From Gerris lacustris (Eukaryota > Arthropoda > Insecta > Hemiptera > Gerridae): a stretch of 64,000 nucleotides of DNA. A program made the translations under genes and the position numbers. Below, piece after piece: positions 35,601 to 46,700 of the stretch (the stretch's first letter is position 1; every line of letters begins with the position of its first letter). The stretch lies in the NCBI GenBank assembly GCA_951217055.1, contig OX578276.1:155071482-155135481 (forward strand), read 5' to 3'. The notes beneath the pieces were generated by a model. The model was not told the origin of the DNA and searched no databases. It was given only the letters and a program-made list of their open reading frames with translations.

Positions 35601-36717
35601 TAGTCATTTTCACCAAGTTTATTTACATTCTGGATATCGCACCCTTCAAGCTTTAATTTCACGCCAATATTGGATAATAAATAGTCGCCGTGTAATTCGC
35701 AAAGTAATCTACCGCTGTGTTCGATGTGCTCGTTTTCGAAGTTTAACCGCATCCCCTCCTATGGGTGACTTGCCAGCCCCTAGAGTGACACCCAACCGAC
35801 CCTTTTCTCATTGTGGTGTGGATTTAGCTGGCCCATTTATTCTTAAGGAAAGTTTGAAACGTAAGTCCCGCACCTACAAGGCGTATTTTGCCCTTTTCAT
35901 TTGTTTCTCTGTTAAAGCGGCACACATTGAAGTTTTAACAAGTTTGTCATCTGATTGTTTTATTGCCGCTCTTCAACGTTTTATTTCCCGCCGTGGCTTA
36001 CCCTCAGATATTTACAGCCATCAAGCCACTAATTTTAAAGGTGCTGCCTGCCAACTCAATGAAATAATTAGTTTTCTCCGTAATGACCATTCCACCGCTC
36101 TTGTCGAAGAATATCTTCACTCTCAGAACATTAAATTTCATTTTCAGGTTCCGCGAGCTCCGCACATGTCTGGCTTAGCTGAATCGAATATTAAAAATGT
36201 CAAATTTCATCTAAAGCGTTGTGTTGGTACCCAAGTTCTTACGCTAGAAGAGTTTTCGACCATCACTATCCGAGTAGAAGCCATCTTGAACTCCCGCCCT
36301 CTTTGTGTTAGCTCTAGTTCTCCTAATGACCTCCAAAGTCTAACTCCTGGACACTTCTTGATAGGTGCTCAGCTTATTAGCCCTGTAGAGGAAGATCTTG
36401 ACGAGGTTCCAATAGGTCGTTTAAGTCGCTGGCAGTTAGTGTCCCAAATAGCTCGTTCTCTTTGGCGTCGCTGGGAGCTCGAATATTTGCAAACGCTGCA
36501 AAAGAAAGATAAATGGTTTGAACCCGCATCGAACCTTGAAGTGGGTCAAGTTGTGTGGATCAGAGAAGATGGGTCTGCACCCTTATCCTACCCTCTTGGT
36601 CAGATTACCCACGTTCACCCTGGGAAAGACGGTATTGTCAGAGCCGCAACAGTTCGCACTTCTACCGGATCGTACAGACGTCCCGTGCGCAAACTCGCTC
36701 CCCTACCATCGTCGTAA
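32642..36717 (+). pseudogene. pol: BEL/Pao pol: protease, RT, RNase H, integrase (broken)
   Basis: Segments in order: third zinc knuckle and protease (VDCASTATFITKSLVNQLG, with DCAS at the Asp site) to 33058; protease C-terminus to RT start 33027-33632; RT 33774-34376 and 34407-34736; RNase H, H2C2 integrase zinc finger, integrase core and DUF5641 in 34603-36717. Breaks: frame change near 33030-33058, in-frame TAA at 33630 and at 34374, frame change near 34640-34690. The RT box reads CVDDLF where Y/F is usual before VDD. The integrase box reads IYSHQATNF where the family has a catalytic Asp. The integrase Glu (GLAES) and the RNase H Asp/Glu residues are present. The DUF5641 end is intact (HPGKDGIVRAATVRTSTG). 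Not functional. Confidence 0.9.
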
Positions 36718-36984
36718 ACCCTTTATTTTTTTTATAGTCCTTTTTTATTTCTCGTTTTATTTTAGGTATTTTTTCTTTATTTCTTTTCAAGAATTGATTT
36801 CTTTCCTACGCCTTTTTTTTTTGGTATTTGCTACGTTGATACGCTGTTAGCGTGTTTGCTTTTTCTTTTATTTTTTGTGGAAATTTTTTTTTTTTATTTC
36901 ATGTTTTTCCTTTGGAAGAGTTTTCTTTTTTTATTTTTTCTTCTTCTTTCTGTTGAAGTCCAGAGAACTTCAAGGCGGCGGCTA

Positions 36985-37568
36985 TGTTGGATTTTTATTT
37001 ATTATTCTATTTAAAATATATCTATTTTTATATATTATTTATCTTACTTATAACCATAATGAAATTGCGTAGATGGTAAAACTGTGTATTAGCTTTTTCC
37101 AGCCTGGTTACAACGTAGTTTAAGAATTCGCCCACTCGTAGCGCTAGGTGCGATCATCTTAAGCCTCGCCACACCGCCACATCTCGCCAGTCGTGTCTTG
37201 TCTAGTCCCGATTCAAACCCGCTTTTATAACAGCCATAAACTCATGTTTTTTTATTGCCGCCGCTACTTCCTCCGCATACTTTTTTATTTAATACTTTAT
37301 AGCAGTGATTTTATCATTTAACTCTACCTTTTATTACTATTAACCCGGATGTCCGGAAAAGTTTCCCGACTCAACAACCCCAGGTAAGCGGAAATATCCT
37401 TTTTAATTATCTCCGTGATTTCATTATTTTATATTGTGTCTATCTATACTTATATGTATATGTATATATTAAAACCTAACTACAGTCCAACTATTCCAAA
37501 GCCCAGCACCTACGCGGTTGGATTATTTAGGGCCAACTTATACCGGCGGCCTAAAATCCACCTCACCA
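36985..37568 (+). repeat. BEL/Pao 3' LTR
   Basis: 584 bp, preceded by a purine-rich AAGGCGGCGG tract (36972-36981) that may serve as polypurine tract. Six bases longer than the 5' LTR because of an extra TATATG-like unit near 37455. Confidence 0.93.
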
Positions 37569-37582
37569 CGAGTACGAGTTAC

Positions 37583-37726
37583 GAGTTAATTATCGCAAGG
37601 GTGCAAGTGGTTTTTACTCCCGAGATACGTACAAGATTTTACCTCCAGAAGGGGGGTTGCTTCTTGTACGATATCATCGGGAATGTTTGAAAACAGTTCA
37701 TCAAGGTCCACTAAGTTATCTTCCAT
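37583..37726 (-). CDS. Short acidic open frame, possible transposase first exon
   Basis: ATG at 37726 opens a frame of about 47 codons beginning MEDNLVDLDELFSNIPDDIV, strongly acidic, with a possible donor (CTGGAG|GTAAAATC) after codon 28. It lies next to the BEL 3' LTR, which may have cut it off from later exons. No family recognised. Confidence 0.25.
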
Positions 37727-37828
37727 GATCATTCCTTATTTATTATCAATTTTACGTAACTTTATATTTAAATAATAACGAGCAAATTTAAATAAACAGG
37801 TCAAGTGTGTGCTAGTCAGCACACATCG

Positions 37829-38485
37829 AGGGTCCGTAGGCCACACTGTATAGTTTAAGTAGTACCCTATTGATGGTGTTTTTTAAAATGCTAAAAAGCT
37901 TACTTTGAACTATCCTATGGGTCTGATATTCTCAAAACACATAAACAAACTTCTAATAAAGTATTTTTTGCCAATGAACCGGACTACAACCATATAAATA
38001 CATCGAAAAGACCATAGCTATAAAAAAACGTATTTTGTCAATAAAAAATAATTAATATTTTTTTCGAAATTTCCAAAAAGTGGTATCTTTACTTTTGGTC
38101 GAAGAATTTTCAGGATTTTTTCAGATTTTTTGCACTTTACATAAGCGAGATAGAAAGGGGGACACGTTTCACACCCACTTCAAACTTGACTACGCTCGCC
38201 CTATCAAAGTTATAACCAAAAAATGATATATTTTTGTAATCAGCTCGACGTACCCTTTCATATGATACCCCTCATGGTGTCGAAAAAAAATAAAAACATT
38301 TTAACCCTTAAGTTTTTTTACCCTAATTTTTACGCTATATTTTTTAAATATGTGCGTAGGTACAAGACACATACAAGCCAAATTTCAAAGTGATCGGACG
38401 AAAGGTGTAGCCGTGAGAGCAGGCGACCGGACGGACGGACACACGCAGGAAAATATAAGGGTCCTTGGTTTTGCCTACGGACCCT
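37829..38485. repeat. TIR-bearing repeat, 657 bp (AGGGTCCGTAGGC)
   Basis: AGGGTCCGTAGGC (37829-37841) and GCCTACGGACCCT (38473-38485) are exact inverted repeats. I see no matching target duplication. The interior is non-coding (GCCAAATTTCAAAGTGATCG, GGACGGACGGACAC). A hairpin GTGTGCT-AGTC-AGCACAC lies just outside at 37806-37823. Possibly a DNA transposon of unknown class. Confidence 0.6.
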
Positions 38486-39312
38486 AAAAAGAACTAATAA
38501 CAAAAAACAACACCAATAATTGAACATTTACTCAAAACACGGAGCGTTTTAAAACAAAACAAAGAAATATTTTAAAACAGCTGATTGCGAGTCATGTTTG
38601 TAATAAACAGTGTTGCCAACTTAAGTCTTTGTAAAATCCGTTTAAATGTTTAAAGCAGTTCTTTAACGAGATTTAAGTTGGCTGCTCTGAATTTACGGGG
38701 AATTATGCCATAACTCCCTGCTATAACTCCCTGTTGGCTGGTCCAGGCAATTAAATAACACTTAACACCCTAAAAACCAGGCAGTTAAGTTAACTTGTTC
38801 TCCCGCCTGGAGGTAAAAGCATAAAATTATCGTACTGCACAGGACGCGAGAAATCTATGTGCCACAATACTTAACAAATTATTTTATAAATTGTGGCTGT
38901 ACAATATAAACAACACATTATAGACTTTTGGCTCAAGAAGAGACAACAAAAAGATTGAATCAGGTGAAACCATTTAAAAGTATTAAATTGGTTTTCAAGT
39001 TAGCGTGGAAAAACTAAAAATCTTATTTAGCAAATTAAAAAAGAATAAGAAGATATATTTTTATATATATGAGTAAAACATTAGAGAGCCAAGTTGAGGC
39101 ATTCTGAGATCAGATAAACTGGTTTTAATGAATCAGTCAATACATATTATTACGAAAGGTGATTCAGTCATCATTCTAAGAATATTGGTTAAAAAAAAGC
39201 GGAATTGCTTCCGAAAGAAGAAAATCTTAATTTAAACATTAATATCCTAATTGTACTTTAATCTTAAGCTTCCGGAACTACAATTAAATTTTTCTCCTGC
39301 TATTTTACTTTC

Positions 39313-39910
39313 TTATATAAAGAGAAAGTATTGTGATGACGCAAAAATTTAATTTTGAGATTTTGATGAATTTAAACGTTTTGAGGTCCCCTTTAGTCCA
39401 AACAAATTGTTTAAAAAAAAAAGTATGTTTGTCGTCTGTGCAGAGCGTAGAGCCTAAACTACTGGGCCGATTTTGACGAAATTTGGCATACATGTTCAGA
39501 AAAATCATACCCCGAGTAAAAATCGATAAGTGAATTTTAGTTCCACATTTGGGAGCTCTACCCCCTAAAAACTTACAGAAAAACGTGAAAACAAATTATT
39601 TCTCGAAAACGGTTTTGCAAAGATTTTGATGAAATTCAAAAAATATAGTCCAATTAAATACGATTCTAACAATATAAGCCGTTTTCCAGGGAAAAATCTA
39701 GTTCCTGAGAAAATAGCTTCAAACACGGATGGAGAGAGGGCTGAGTTCGGTTTTCTGCCGAGAAGAAATTATTTTTAAGATATATTTTGATAAAATGTTC
39801 AATAATAATTAAATGTACCTACGAAAATTAATAAATAGAAAACACTGGGCTAAGTAATTATGAACTCATATATATGAGAAAGTTTGTCTGAGTTGTCTCG
39901 GACCGATTAT
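39313..39910 (+). repeat. Family A copy 5, full length
   Basis: AAAGAGAAAGTATTGTGATG head, GCCGATTTTGACGAAATTTG, degenerate B-box-like block (GAGTTCGGTTTTCTGCC), GAAAACACTGGGC, and TCTCGGACCGATT end. Confidence 0.75.
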
Positions 39911-40761
39911 TTAATGTTTGAAATGGCATTTCATTATGGAGAAGTTCGTAATTTTTTCATATTGATGAATTTGAAACAACACACAATAATATTAATTAAC
40001 AGGACACAGGAACGGTCTCATGTTCTGTTGAGAAAAATACTCGTTACAAACAATATTCGGTATAATGATACAAGATTATCTTCTACGCTGAATATGTTAG
40101 GTGACGCATTATCATCTTGTGTAGAAGTCGAATTATTTAAAGATTGAAAATGAAAGTGGCTAATTGTGATTAGAGTATTAAAATACCATACTGACAGCTA
40201 TGACTGTGAGGTGCATGACTGCATGCATGGAACTGAACGACGGACTGAACGATGGAACGACGTGCGTGACTACCAACACGAATACGGATCTAGTGAAACT
40301 GAAACCGGCCACGTCCAGAGGAAGACTAATTCCTCAAAACTATGAACCGACCTCCCCTCAGCCTAGAGGTACCTCTTGCTGGCGAATAACTCACGAGAAG
40401 TGTGTCAGCGGGTTCTACACAACTCACTCGGACATATTGATTCCATACTTGTTTTCTTTCATTGTGTGTGTCCTGGATGGATGTTTGTACAATTCTTAAT
40501 CTCTCTTTCTTCAACCATCACGATGTCTCTTTCTTACTCATCTGGAGGGATGGAGAGACCGTCGCTTGAACCAACATCCTCATTGTTAAATTCGGTGCCT
40601 TTATTTTGAACTTAGACCCTGAAGAGTTTAGAGAAAGTCAAATTATTATTAAATATTAAAATCTGCAGGACTCAGAACTCGCTCCGTATTCATGAGATCA
40701 GTGTGACTCGTATCTTTACGTCTTAGTCTTATTTACTTTTACTATATTCATATATTTTATA
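39911..40761. other. Unassigned interval
   Basis: GC is near-normal at 40200-40600. Short frames (39884-40147, 40200-40499) have no domain features, splice support or family resemblance that I can see. No repeat partner found in the window. Confidence 0.35.
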
Positions 40762-41820
40762 CTAGCTGGATACCCTTGCTTCGCTGCGGAGTGTGTTATT
40801 TTTAATTTGGATGGATTTATAAACCTACCATCTAGAAACTTTTTAATTATTTTCCTAATCAAGATTATTTAGATTCTATCCCTCCCCTTATTTCTATACC
40901 CCCTACCCTTTGATAAGATAATTTGCAAATATCCCAAATTAGTAATTAATTTTGACTACTGATGAAAATTCTTAAATGTTAACTTTGGGGGGAAAAGCAG
41001 CGGTGTTTTCCTTCTGTTTCCCCCGTGTCTTGTGCATTCATGAGTTAAAATTAGAATTATCATAGATTAATATATTATATGATTACATCCAAAATAGGAG
41101 CCCTTTCTCAATTATTAACTTCCTAGTAACTTCCTAGACTTATAGTAGCTAAAGAAGAAAATTAAAGGTACTTTCACTTCAACATATGTCCACCATATTG
41201 AATTTTAGCCACCATCTTGGATTTAATCACACACAATTATCTCAGCTTCCAGTGGACCTAGAGACCTGAAATTTGGTACATTGACTTATGGTAGCTAAAG
41301 AAGAAAATTAAAGGTACTATCACTTCAACATATGGCTGCTATCTTGGATTTAATCAGATACTATTATCTTAGCTCCCAGTGGACTTAGAGATCTGAAATT
41401 TGGAAAATTGACTCATAGTACCTAAAATTGAAAATTAAAGGTAGTATTAAATAGAATAATTGAAAATCATAAAATATAAAATTGGTAGATTTATTTCATA
41501 ACTTCTTTTTTAATTAAAAATATATATTACAGTTAAACAAAATGAATTATCTAAATAATAACTGCAAAGTAGATAAATATAAAAATTAATGGTTCAATTA
41601 ATTTATAATGAAAAACATAAAAAAAAAAACAAAAAAAACAGCTGGATATATATTTAATTTAGATAAAATGTTTTAAACTAAGCATAAAAAAAAATAAAAT
41701 ACCTTCTTGCACTAAAATACGAAATTATGTAACAATAAAGATATATTAATTATATTATTTTTCATACACAGCGCCAACTTCTAGACGGATAAGGCGCGCG
41801 AGGCTTGCCGATCCGGCTAG
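40762..41820. repeat. Repeat family G, copy 1
   Basis: Starts CTAGCTGGATACCCTTGCTT and ends GCCGATCCGGCTAG, giving a short imperfect inverted end. Two internal blocks of about 130 bp (AAAATTAAAGGTACTTTCAC, ACCTAGAGACCTGAAATTTG) are tandemly repeated. Its head is shared with 42885-43525. Confidence 0.5.
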
Positions 41821-42198
41821 TTATGTTATAAAGGTTTAGGCATTGTAAGGTGAGATTTATAAAGAAATGTCTTTGATTCATAAACTATTTAAATAATATA
41901 TGTTTAAAAAAAATGAATCTAAATATCTTTTGACAGCGATTGAACAGTTCTTGCTACAGAAATTTCCACAGAACATAAAATATTGTCCGTAGCTTCTTCT
42001 GCAATTTTGGTTAAATAATACCTACATTGTTTAAAAAAAATGAAATTAGAATTTTGCAATCTATTTAGAACCCCCGTTCTCTGGCCCAAATAAAGCTACA
42101 AAAAAGTTGTATAGCCTATAACACCCGCAGTATTGAGCTTAACATTGTACCCAAAAACCAACAAAATATGTTCAGCTGTTTTGACGTGATTGGCTGAT

Positions 42199-42706
42199 CA
42201 GTGGCGTATCCAGGGGGGGGGGGGGGCACAGGCGGCACGTGCCCCCCTCCCCCCCCCCAGACGGGCTGAGACCCGATAGAGTAAAAAAAAAAAATACGCC
42301 GTTTATTTTTTAAATACATATTTTTACATTCACCTCATATTCAATTTAACCTCAGAAATGCATAAAAGCACTGTCTTGAAGGGTCAAATTTTGAAAATTT
42401 GCCCCCCATGGATCCTCCCCCTCCAATAATAATTTGCAGACGACGCCCATGACTTACAGTAAGATATTGTACTGCAGTAAGCATCAGCATAATGTTTTCT
42501 AACGAATACGTTCTAAAACCGTTATTGTTACTTGGCGCGCGGAGATTTTTTTTTTATTTTTTTTTGGGGGGGGGGGCAGCTGCTTTTTGAATAAGTAGTT
42601 CCCTTTTCTTGTTTCCACTACAAATACCCCCCCCCCCCCCCTCCACCCCAATCTAAACTGACTTAGAATGTGCCCCCTCCAGACCTAGCCGCTGGATACG
42701 CCACTG
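42199..42706. mobile_element. Complete non-autonomous hAT transposon (MITE), 508 bp
   Basis: Ends CAGTGGCGTATCCAG and CTGGATACGCCACTG are perfect 15-bp inverted repeats flanked by the 8-bp duplication TGGCTGAT (42191-42198, 42707-42714). Interior has G- and C-runs and no transposase. Confidence 0.93.
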
Positions 42707-42884
42707 TGGCTGATTGACGCACAGACAAACAGACACAACATTTTCTAAACTTAAATTCGTTATCAGTACTACTCATATAGTGTAAATCTAAAATTTAAGC
42801 CCAATCGGATAAATGTACAGACACCACTCCTATCTTATATACATTTAAGATTGTATAATATAATACAATATAAATATATTATAT

Positions 42885-43525
42885 TATGCTGGATTCCTGT
42901 GCTTCGTTACGGATTGTGTTATTTTTAATGTATTTATTAATTTGATAGTTTTGGGTCAAGGAGCATTAAAATAATTTTAATTTGCGAGAATATCTTGATG
43001 CCACAGAGTTCTCCATTTCTCTTATTTTTTTTTCAACAGTTATGCATCATTAAAGGTTTTCATTACTTTGACATTTCTACCCCGGACCCCTGTGTACCAA
43101 AATTACACATTGTTCACTAACTTATAAACATAGTTTCACTAACTTATAAACCTTCCCGGGAATGCGTCCAACCATTCCCCAAAGTTTCATCGCAATCAGA
43201 TGATAGATATAGGTTATAGAAATATTATTCCTCTATTTTTCACTTTACCCCCCTCCTAAATGAAAATATGACCATAATGTACATAACAACAATTACTGTA
43301 CTCTTAAAGAGGTTTTCAACGATATGTATCATGATGGGTTTTTAGTACTTTGACATTTGTACCCCGTACCCCTGTGTACCGAAATCGGAACATAGTTTAC
43401 TAACTCAGAAACATTCCCGGGCATGCGTCCAATCATTCCCCAAAGTTTCATCGCAATCGGATGAATGGTTTAGGCAGGCATAAGAGACAGACTGACAAAC
43501 ATTCATTTTTATTTATATAGATGAA
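42885..43525 (+). repeat. Repeat family G, copy 2
   Basis: Head GCTGGATTCCTGTGCTTCGT TACGGA matches the start of 40762-41820. Two tandem blocks contain CATTCCCCAAAGTTTCATCG CAATC. Ends GACAAACATTCATTTTTATT TATATAGATG. Confidence 0.55.
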
Positions 43526-44160
43526 ACTGCTGTTTTTATCATAGATTTAAAAATGATCAGTGTTGTCGTTGTTATCTTACTTAGTGTTATCAATATCAAT
43601 GTTTGTTGACAGTAAGAATGTTATTTAATAGTAAGAATAAGATTACCAAGGCTATGTTTAGACAATTTTCCTATATTCTAAGACTTTAATTAGTTACTTT
43701 ACTTTTAAAGATCTTATGTCTACGATGTAAACAAACAAGAAGGTAACTCATAGGTTTTATCAAGAGCCTTCAGAAGCCTGCTGGTTTACCGACTTTTTTA
43801 CAATAATATCCAAAGGTCAAATACTTTACACACATATTAAATTAACAGTGAAGTGATAATATAACATTAGCAATTTTAAGAGAGAAAACAACCTTTTTAA
43901 TAATATTGAGCTCTTCTCCGAAGATAAGATAAGATAAGATAAGAAACATTTAGTTAGCTACTCATACATCATTTTTAGGTAAGATCCTTATACATATTAT
44001 GTATATTATTTAGAGATAATTTTTATTTAGATAATTAGATAATTTAGTTGACTTGTAAAGTTTGTATTCTGTAACTATATATGTATTATACAATAAAGTA
44101 TGTTGTTAAAAAAAAAAATAAATAAATAAAAAAAAATAAAATAAAATAAAAAAAAAAAGT
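43526..44160 (+). other. AT-rich interval ending in a retroposon-like poly(A) tail
   Basis: (GATAA)n at about 43922-43942. At 44091-44160 AATAAAGTATGTTGTT is followed by A-rich (AAAT)n sequence, which looks like the 3' tail of a LINE or retroposed transcript on the plus strand. No coding sequence is seen upstream. Confidence 0.5.
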
Positions 44161-44439
44161 TTATCAACTAAATTAAATATAGTTACCTACCTACTGGGAT
44201 TATATAGCCAAGTTTTCGAGTGCCCTTAAAAAATTATAAATAAATAGATAAAAACGTTAAACATAAGAATTACTTGCAGAAAAAGGGAACAAAAAATTCA
44301 TAAATGAACAAACTTTATCAGTTATCTAATAAAAACAAATAATAACTATCAACGTGCTTGAACTCAGATGCTGCTTTCATACTCTATTTCAATGGGTCGA
44401 GATGATTAAAAATTTGTTTAATTTAAAATAAATTATAGC

Positions 44440-44485
44440 TATATTTCGGCCTTCGGTCTTAACTAGGCAGGGCATCTTCAGGCTT
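44440..44485 (-). ncRNA. Hammerhead-like core motif, degenerate
   Basis: Read on the minus strand: CTGAAGA (44481-44475), T, GCC...GGC hairpin with long loop, then CGAAAT. Same order as the cores at 19572 and 49761, but the stem is only about 3 bp certain and GAAAC is GAAAT. Likely a remnant. Confidence 0.35.
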
Positions 44486-44504
44486 TTCATTGTAGGTTGT
44501 CACG

Positions 44505-44765
44505 TAGTAAGCTTTATCTATATACATAATACTTATAGCTTTCTATGAAAGACCTATAGCTTTCTATATAATACATATAGCTATCTATGTAATACATATA
44601 GCTTTCTATATAATACATATAGCTTTCTATGTAATACATATAGCTTTCTATATAATACATATAGCTTTCTATGTAATACATATAGCTTTCTATATAATAC
44701 ATATAGCTTTCTATGTAATACATATAGCTTTCTATATAATACATATAGCTTTCTATAAATGCATT
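44505..44765. repeat. 21-bp minisatellite, about 12 copies
   Basis: Unit CATATAGCTTTCTATRTAAT A, alternating G and A at one position. The minus-strand frame of repeated MYYIESY is a reading of the repeat. Confidence 0.92.
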
Positions 44766-44884
44766 TAACTTTTTCTATACTTATTAATCTATAAACAACA
44801 ATGTTTATAAGGAGTAACTATAAAACATACATACATAATTATCTATTGTTCACCAGTACCAGGTGTAATCCAGTAAAGCGTTCG

Positions 44885-45113
44885 AGGTACGTATACTTCA
44901 TCTAGAAACATATAAGCAACATTTTAACTAAGATCTAATAAAGTTGTAGCTTGCTAAAGATAAATACCCTGTACGAGACACGTATACTTCAGCTTGTAAT
45001 TAATATGCGTAATTTTAACTAATAACTAATAAAGTAGAGGCTAACTAAACATAATTAATCTGAATTAGGCACTTATACTTCAGCTTGTAACTAATAAGCG
45101 TAGTGCTAACTAC
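44885..45113 (+). repeat. Tandem repeat, about 92-bp unit, 2.5 copies
   Basis: Each unit has CGTATACTTCAGCTTGTAA, TAAGCGTA and ACTAATAAAGTAGAGGCTAA-type words. Ends exactly where the LTR at 45114 begins. Confidence 0.7.
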
Positions 45114-45376
45114 TGTAACGGGGATTTTGTGAGTGGAATAAAGTAGATAATAAATGTTTGATATATATATTTATTCGTATATGAATGTGTATGTGTGATT
45201 GTTAGTAAGATATGTACACCTCCAGAGCTAAGATCGGACTCCCCGTGTGATTCTATGCTAGGGCTTTGTTAGATTCTTGGTGGGGGAAAGCACCACTAGA
45301 CAGAAATTCGAGCCTTTGCTAGCCTAAGGTCTACACTGCTTTCCTAGAATATTCTAGACTTGGCTTCCCCGTTACA
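45114..45376. repeat. Gypsy-like LTR (263 bp)
   Basis: TGTAACGGGGA at the left and TCCCCGTTACA at the right give the TG...CA ends with a 10-bp terminal inversion. No second copy in the window and no matching flanks (CTAC / GACC), so it is either a solo LTR whose duplication is lost or the end of a truncated element. Directly after it a hairpin (CCTTCTTTGG at 45383-45392 with CCAAAAGAAGG at 45421-45431) stands out. Confidence 0.6.
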
Positions 45377-45589
45377 GACCCCCCTTCTTTGGAGAGTGAG
45401 CACCTGCGAACAGGTTACTCCCAAAAGAAGGAAGTAGCCAAGGCAGTGTAAGTGTTTATATTGATTTGGACAGCGACTTTGAGCTGAAGGTGTATACTTA
45501 ATTTAGTGTGTCGCGGAATGGAGGAGAGACCTTATGTGCGTGTGAAATCAAGTGGTCCTGGGATGTTGGGTGATGGTAGCGTGGTGATT

Positions 45590-45840
45590 GGGAATTGGCC
45601 GTGGCAGTTGGTGACCAGGCCATTGTTGAGTGGGACCAGGTTGTTGTTGAGGGATGGTCCTGGCAGTTGGTGACCAGGTTGTTGTTCAGGGATGGTCCTG
45701 GCAGTTGGTGACCAGGTTGTTGTTCAGGGATGGTCCTGGCAGTTGGTGACCAGGTTGTTGTTCAGGGATGGTCCTGGCAGTTGGTGACCAGGTTGTTGTT
45801 GCGGGATGGTCCTGGCAGTTGGTGACCAGGCCATTGTTGA
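45590..45840 (+). repeat. 38-39-bp GC-richer minisatellite, about 6 copies
   Basis: Unit GGTCCTGGCAGTTGGTGACC AGGTTGTTGTTCAGGGAT. The minus open frame 45686-45940 with repeated HQLPGP words reflects the repeat and has no start or splice support. Confidence 0.9.
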
Positions 45841-46479
45841 TGGGTCCTGAGAGTATAGTATGTTGTGTGTTGTCCTTCAGTCCCGTAAAGAGGTGTTTTG
45901 GTGGACTCCTGGTGAACTGTGGTGAGTTGGAGTAATCCACGTGTTGAGTTTAGGTTTAGGAGTGTCTTGAAGATTACGTTCGTGTTAATAGGGTCTCTCT
46001 CCGTTCACCTACATTTGTCGGAGTGTGTACCTATTGTGTGTGTGATTACCAGAGACGGGAAAAAGTCATAAACGTCATAGTCATATGATTTAGTCATAAA
46101 ATAGCCATTTTTCGAATAAACGTCATAAAATAGGGTTTTCTTGGAATAAACGTCATAGAATGGCCTTTTTTGTCAAATATTTAGCAAAATGTTTTTGTTT
46201 TTTTTATGTTAAAGCAAATTTTTATATTGTACATTCGTGGTCCGGTTCCAGGTAAAAGTGCAGTTCGAACAAAAAACCCTTACACCAGCTTAGTGAAAGG
46301 CCTGGGCTCTTAATTCCCTGATCACTTTCGGACTTAACTAATCCGCTTATGCATACCTGCAACTAGAGAGGCACCGAGGGTCATCCCTAATTCCAAACTA
46401 GGGCTCCTGATCGGCTCCTTCTTGGAACAAAGAATCCAGGAAGGTCAAGATAGATTCTCCAATCAGCCAATAGTAAATA

Positions 46480-46700
46480 AATAAATAAATAAATAAATGT
46501 TTATTTCCACCATATATCAACCTACAATTTTAGAAATATAATTTACATTATTGCCTGGTGAGGGCCTTCAGTAGATAATGTGATCTAGAGCGAAGGCCCC
46601 TAGTATGTACATTTTTTTTTTCTTTTTTACTAAATAATAAACTAGTAAGTAGTAAGTTAAATATATAAAGTAACAAGCATTAATAGTGTTAATATATACA
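46480..46700 (-). repeat. Short interspersed block with (AAAT)n and hairpin
   Basis: Begins (AAAT)n followed by GTTTATTTCCACCATATATC. Contains a hairpin GAGGGCCTTC...GAAGGCCCC. Looks like the 3' end of a LINE or SINE inserted in the hAT element. Confidence 0.45.

Larger units (their letters stand above)
29529..37568 (+). mobile_element. BEL/Pao LTR retrotransposon, 8.0 kb, coding region broken, with nested LINE
   Basis: Two direct LTRs (29529-30106 and 36985-37568) start TGTTGG and end CACCA. They differ by about two substitutions and one 6-bp TATATG-type indel. Between them lie gag and pol segments in the order DUF1759, zinc knuckles, DUF1758 protease, reverse transcriptase, RNase H, integrase and DUF5641, diagnostic of BEL/Pao. 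The frame is broken at several places (see the gag and pol entries), and a 662-bp LINE fragment sits in gag. Flanks are AAAAC before and CGAGT after, so no target duplication is visible. The copy cannot encode its own proteins; recent movement would need help in trans (inference). Confidence 0.93.

Noticed and set aside
36518..36850. 110-aa plus frame near the BEL pol end
   Set aside because: Out-of-frame shadow of the DUF5641 region running into AT-rich sequence.
40762..41820. Complete TIR transposon with TA duplication
   Set aside because: The terminal match is only about 10 imperfect bases and the flanks do not agree, so it is left as a repeat.
44514..44744. Minus frame of repeated MYYIESY
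   Set aside because: Translation of the 21-bp minisatellite.
45686..45940. Minus frame with repeated HQLPGP units
   Set aside because: Translation of the 38-39-bp minisatellite; no start context or splicing.
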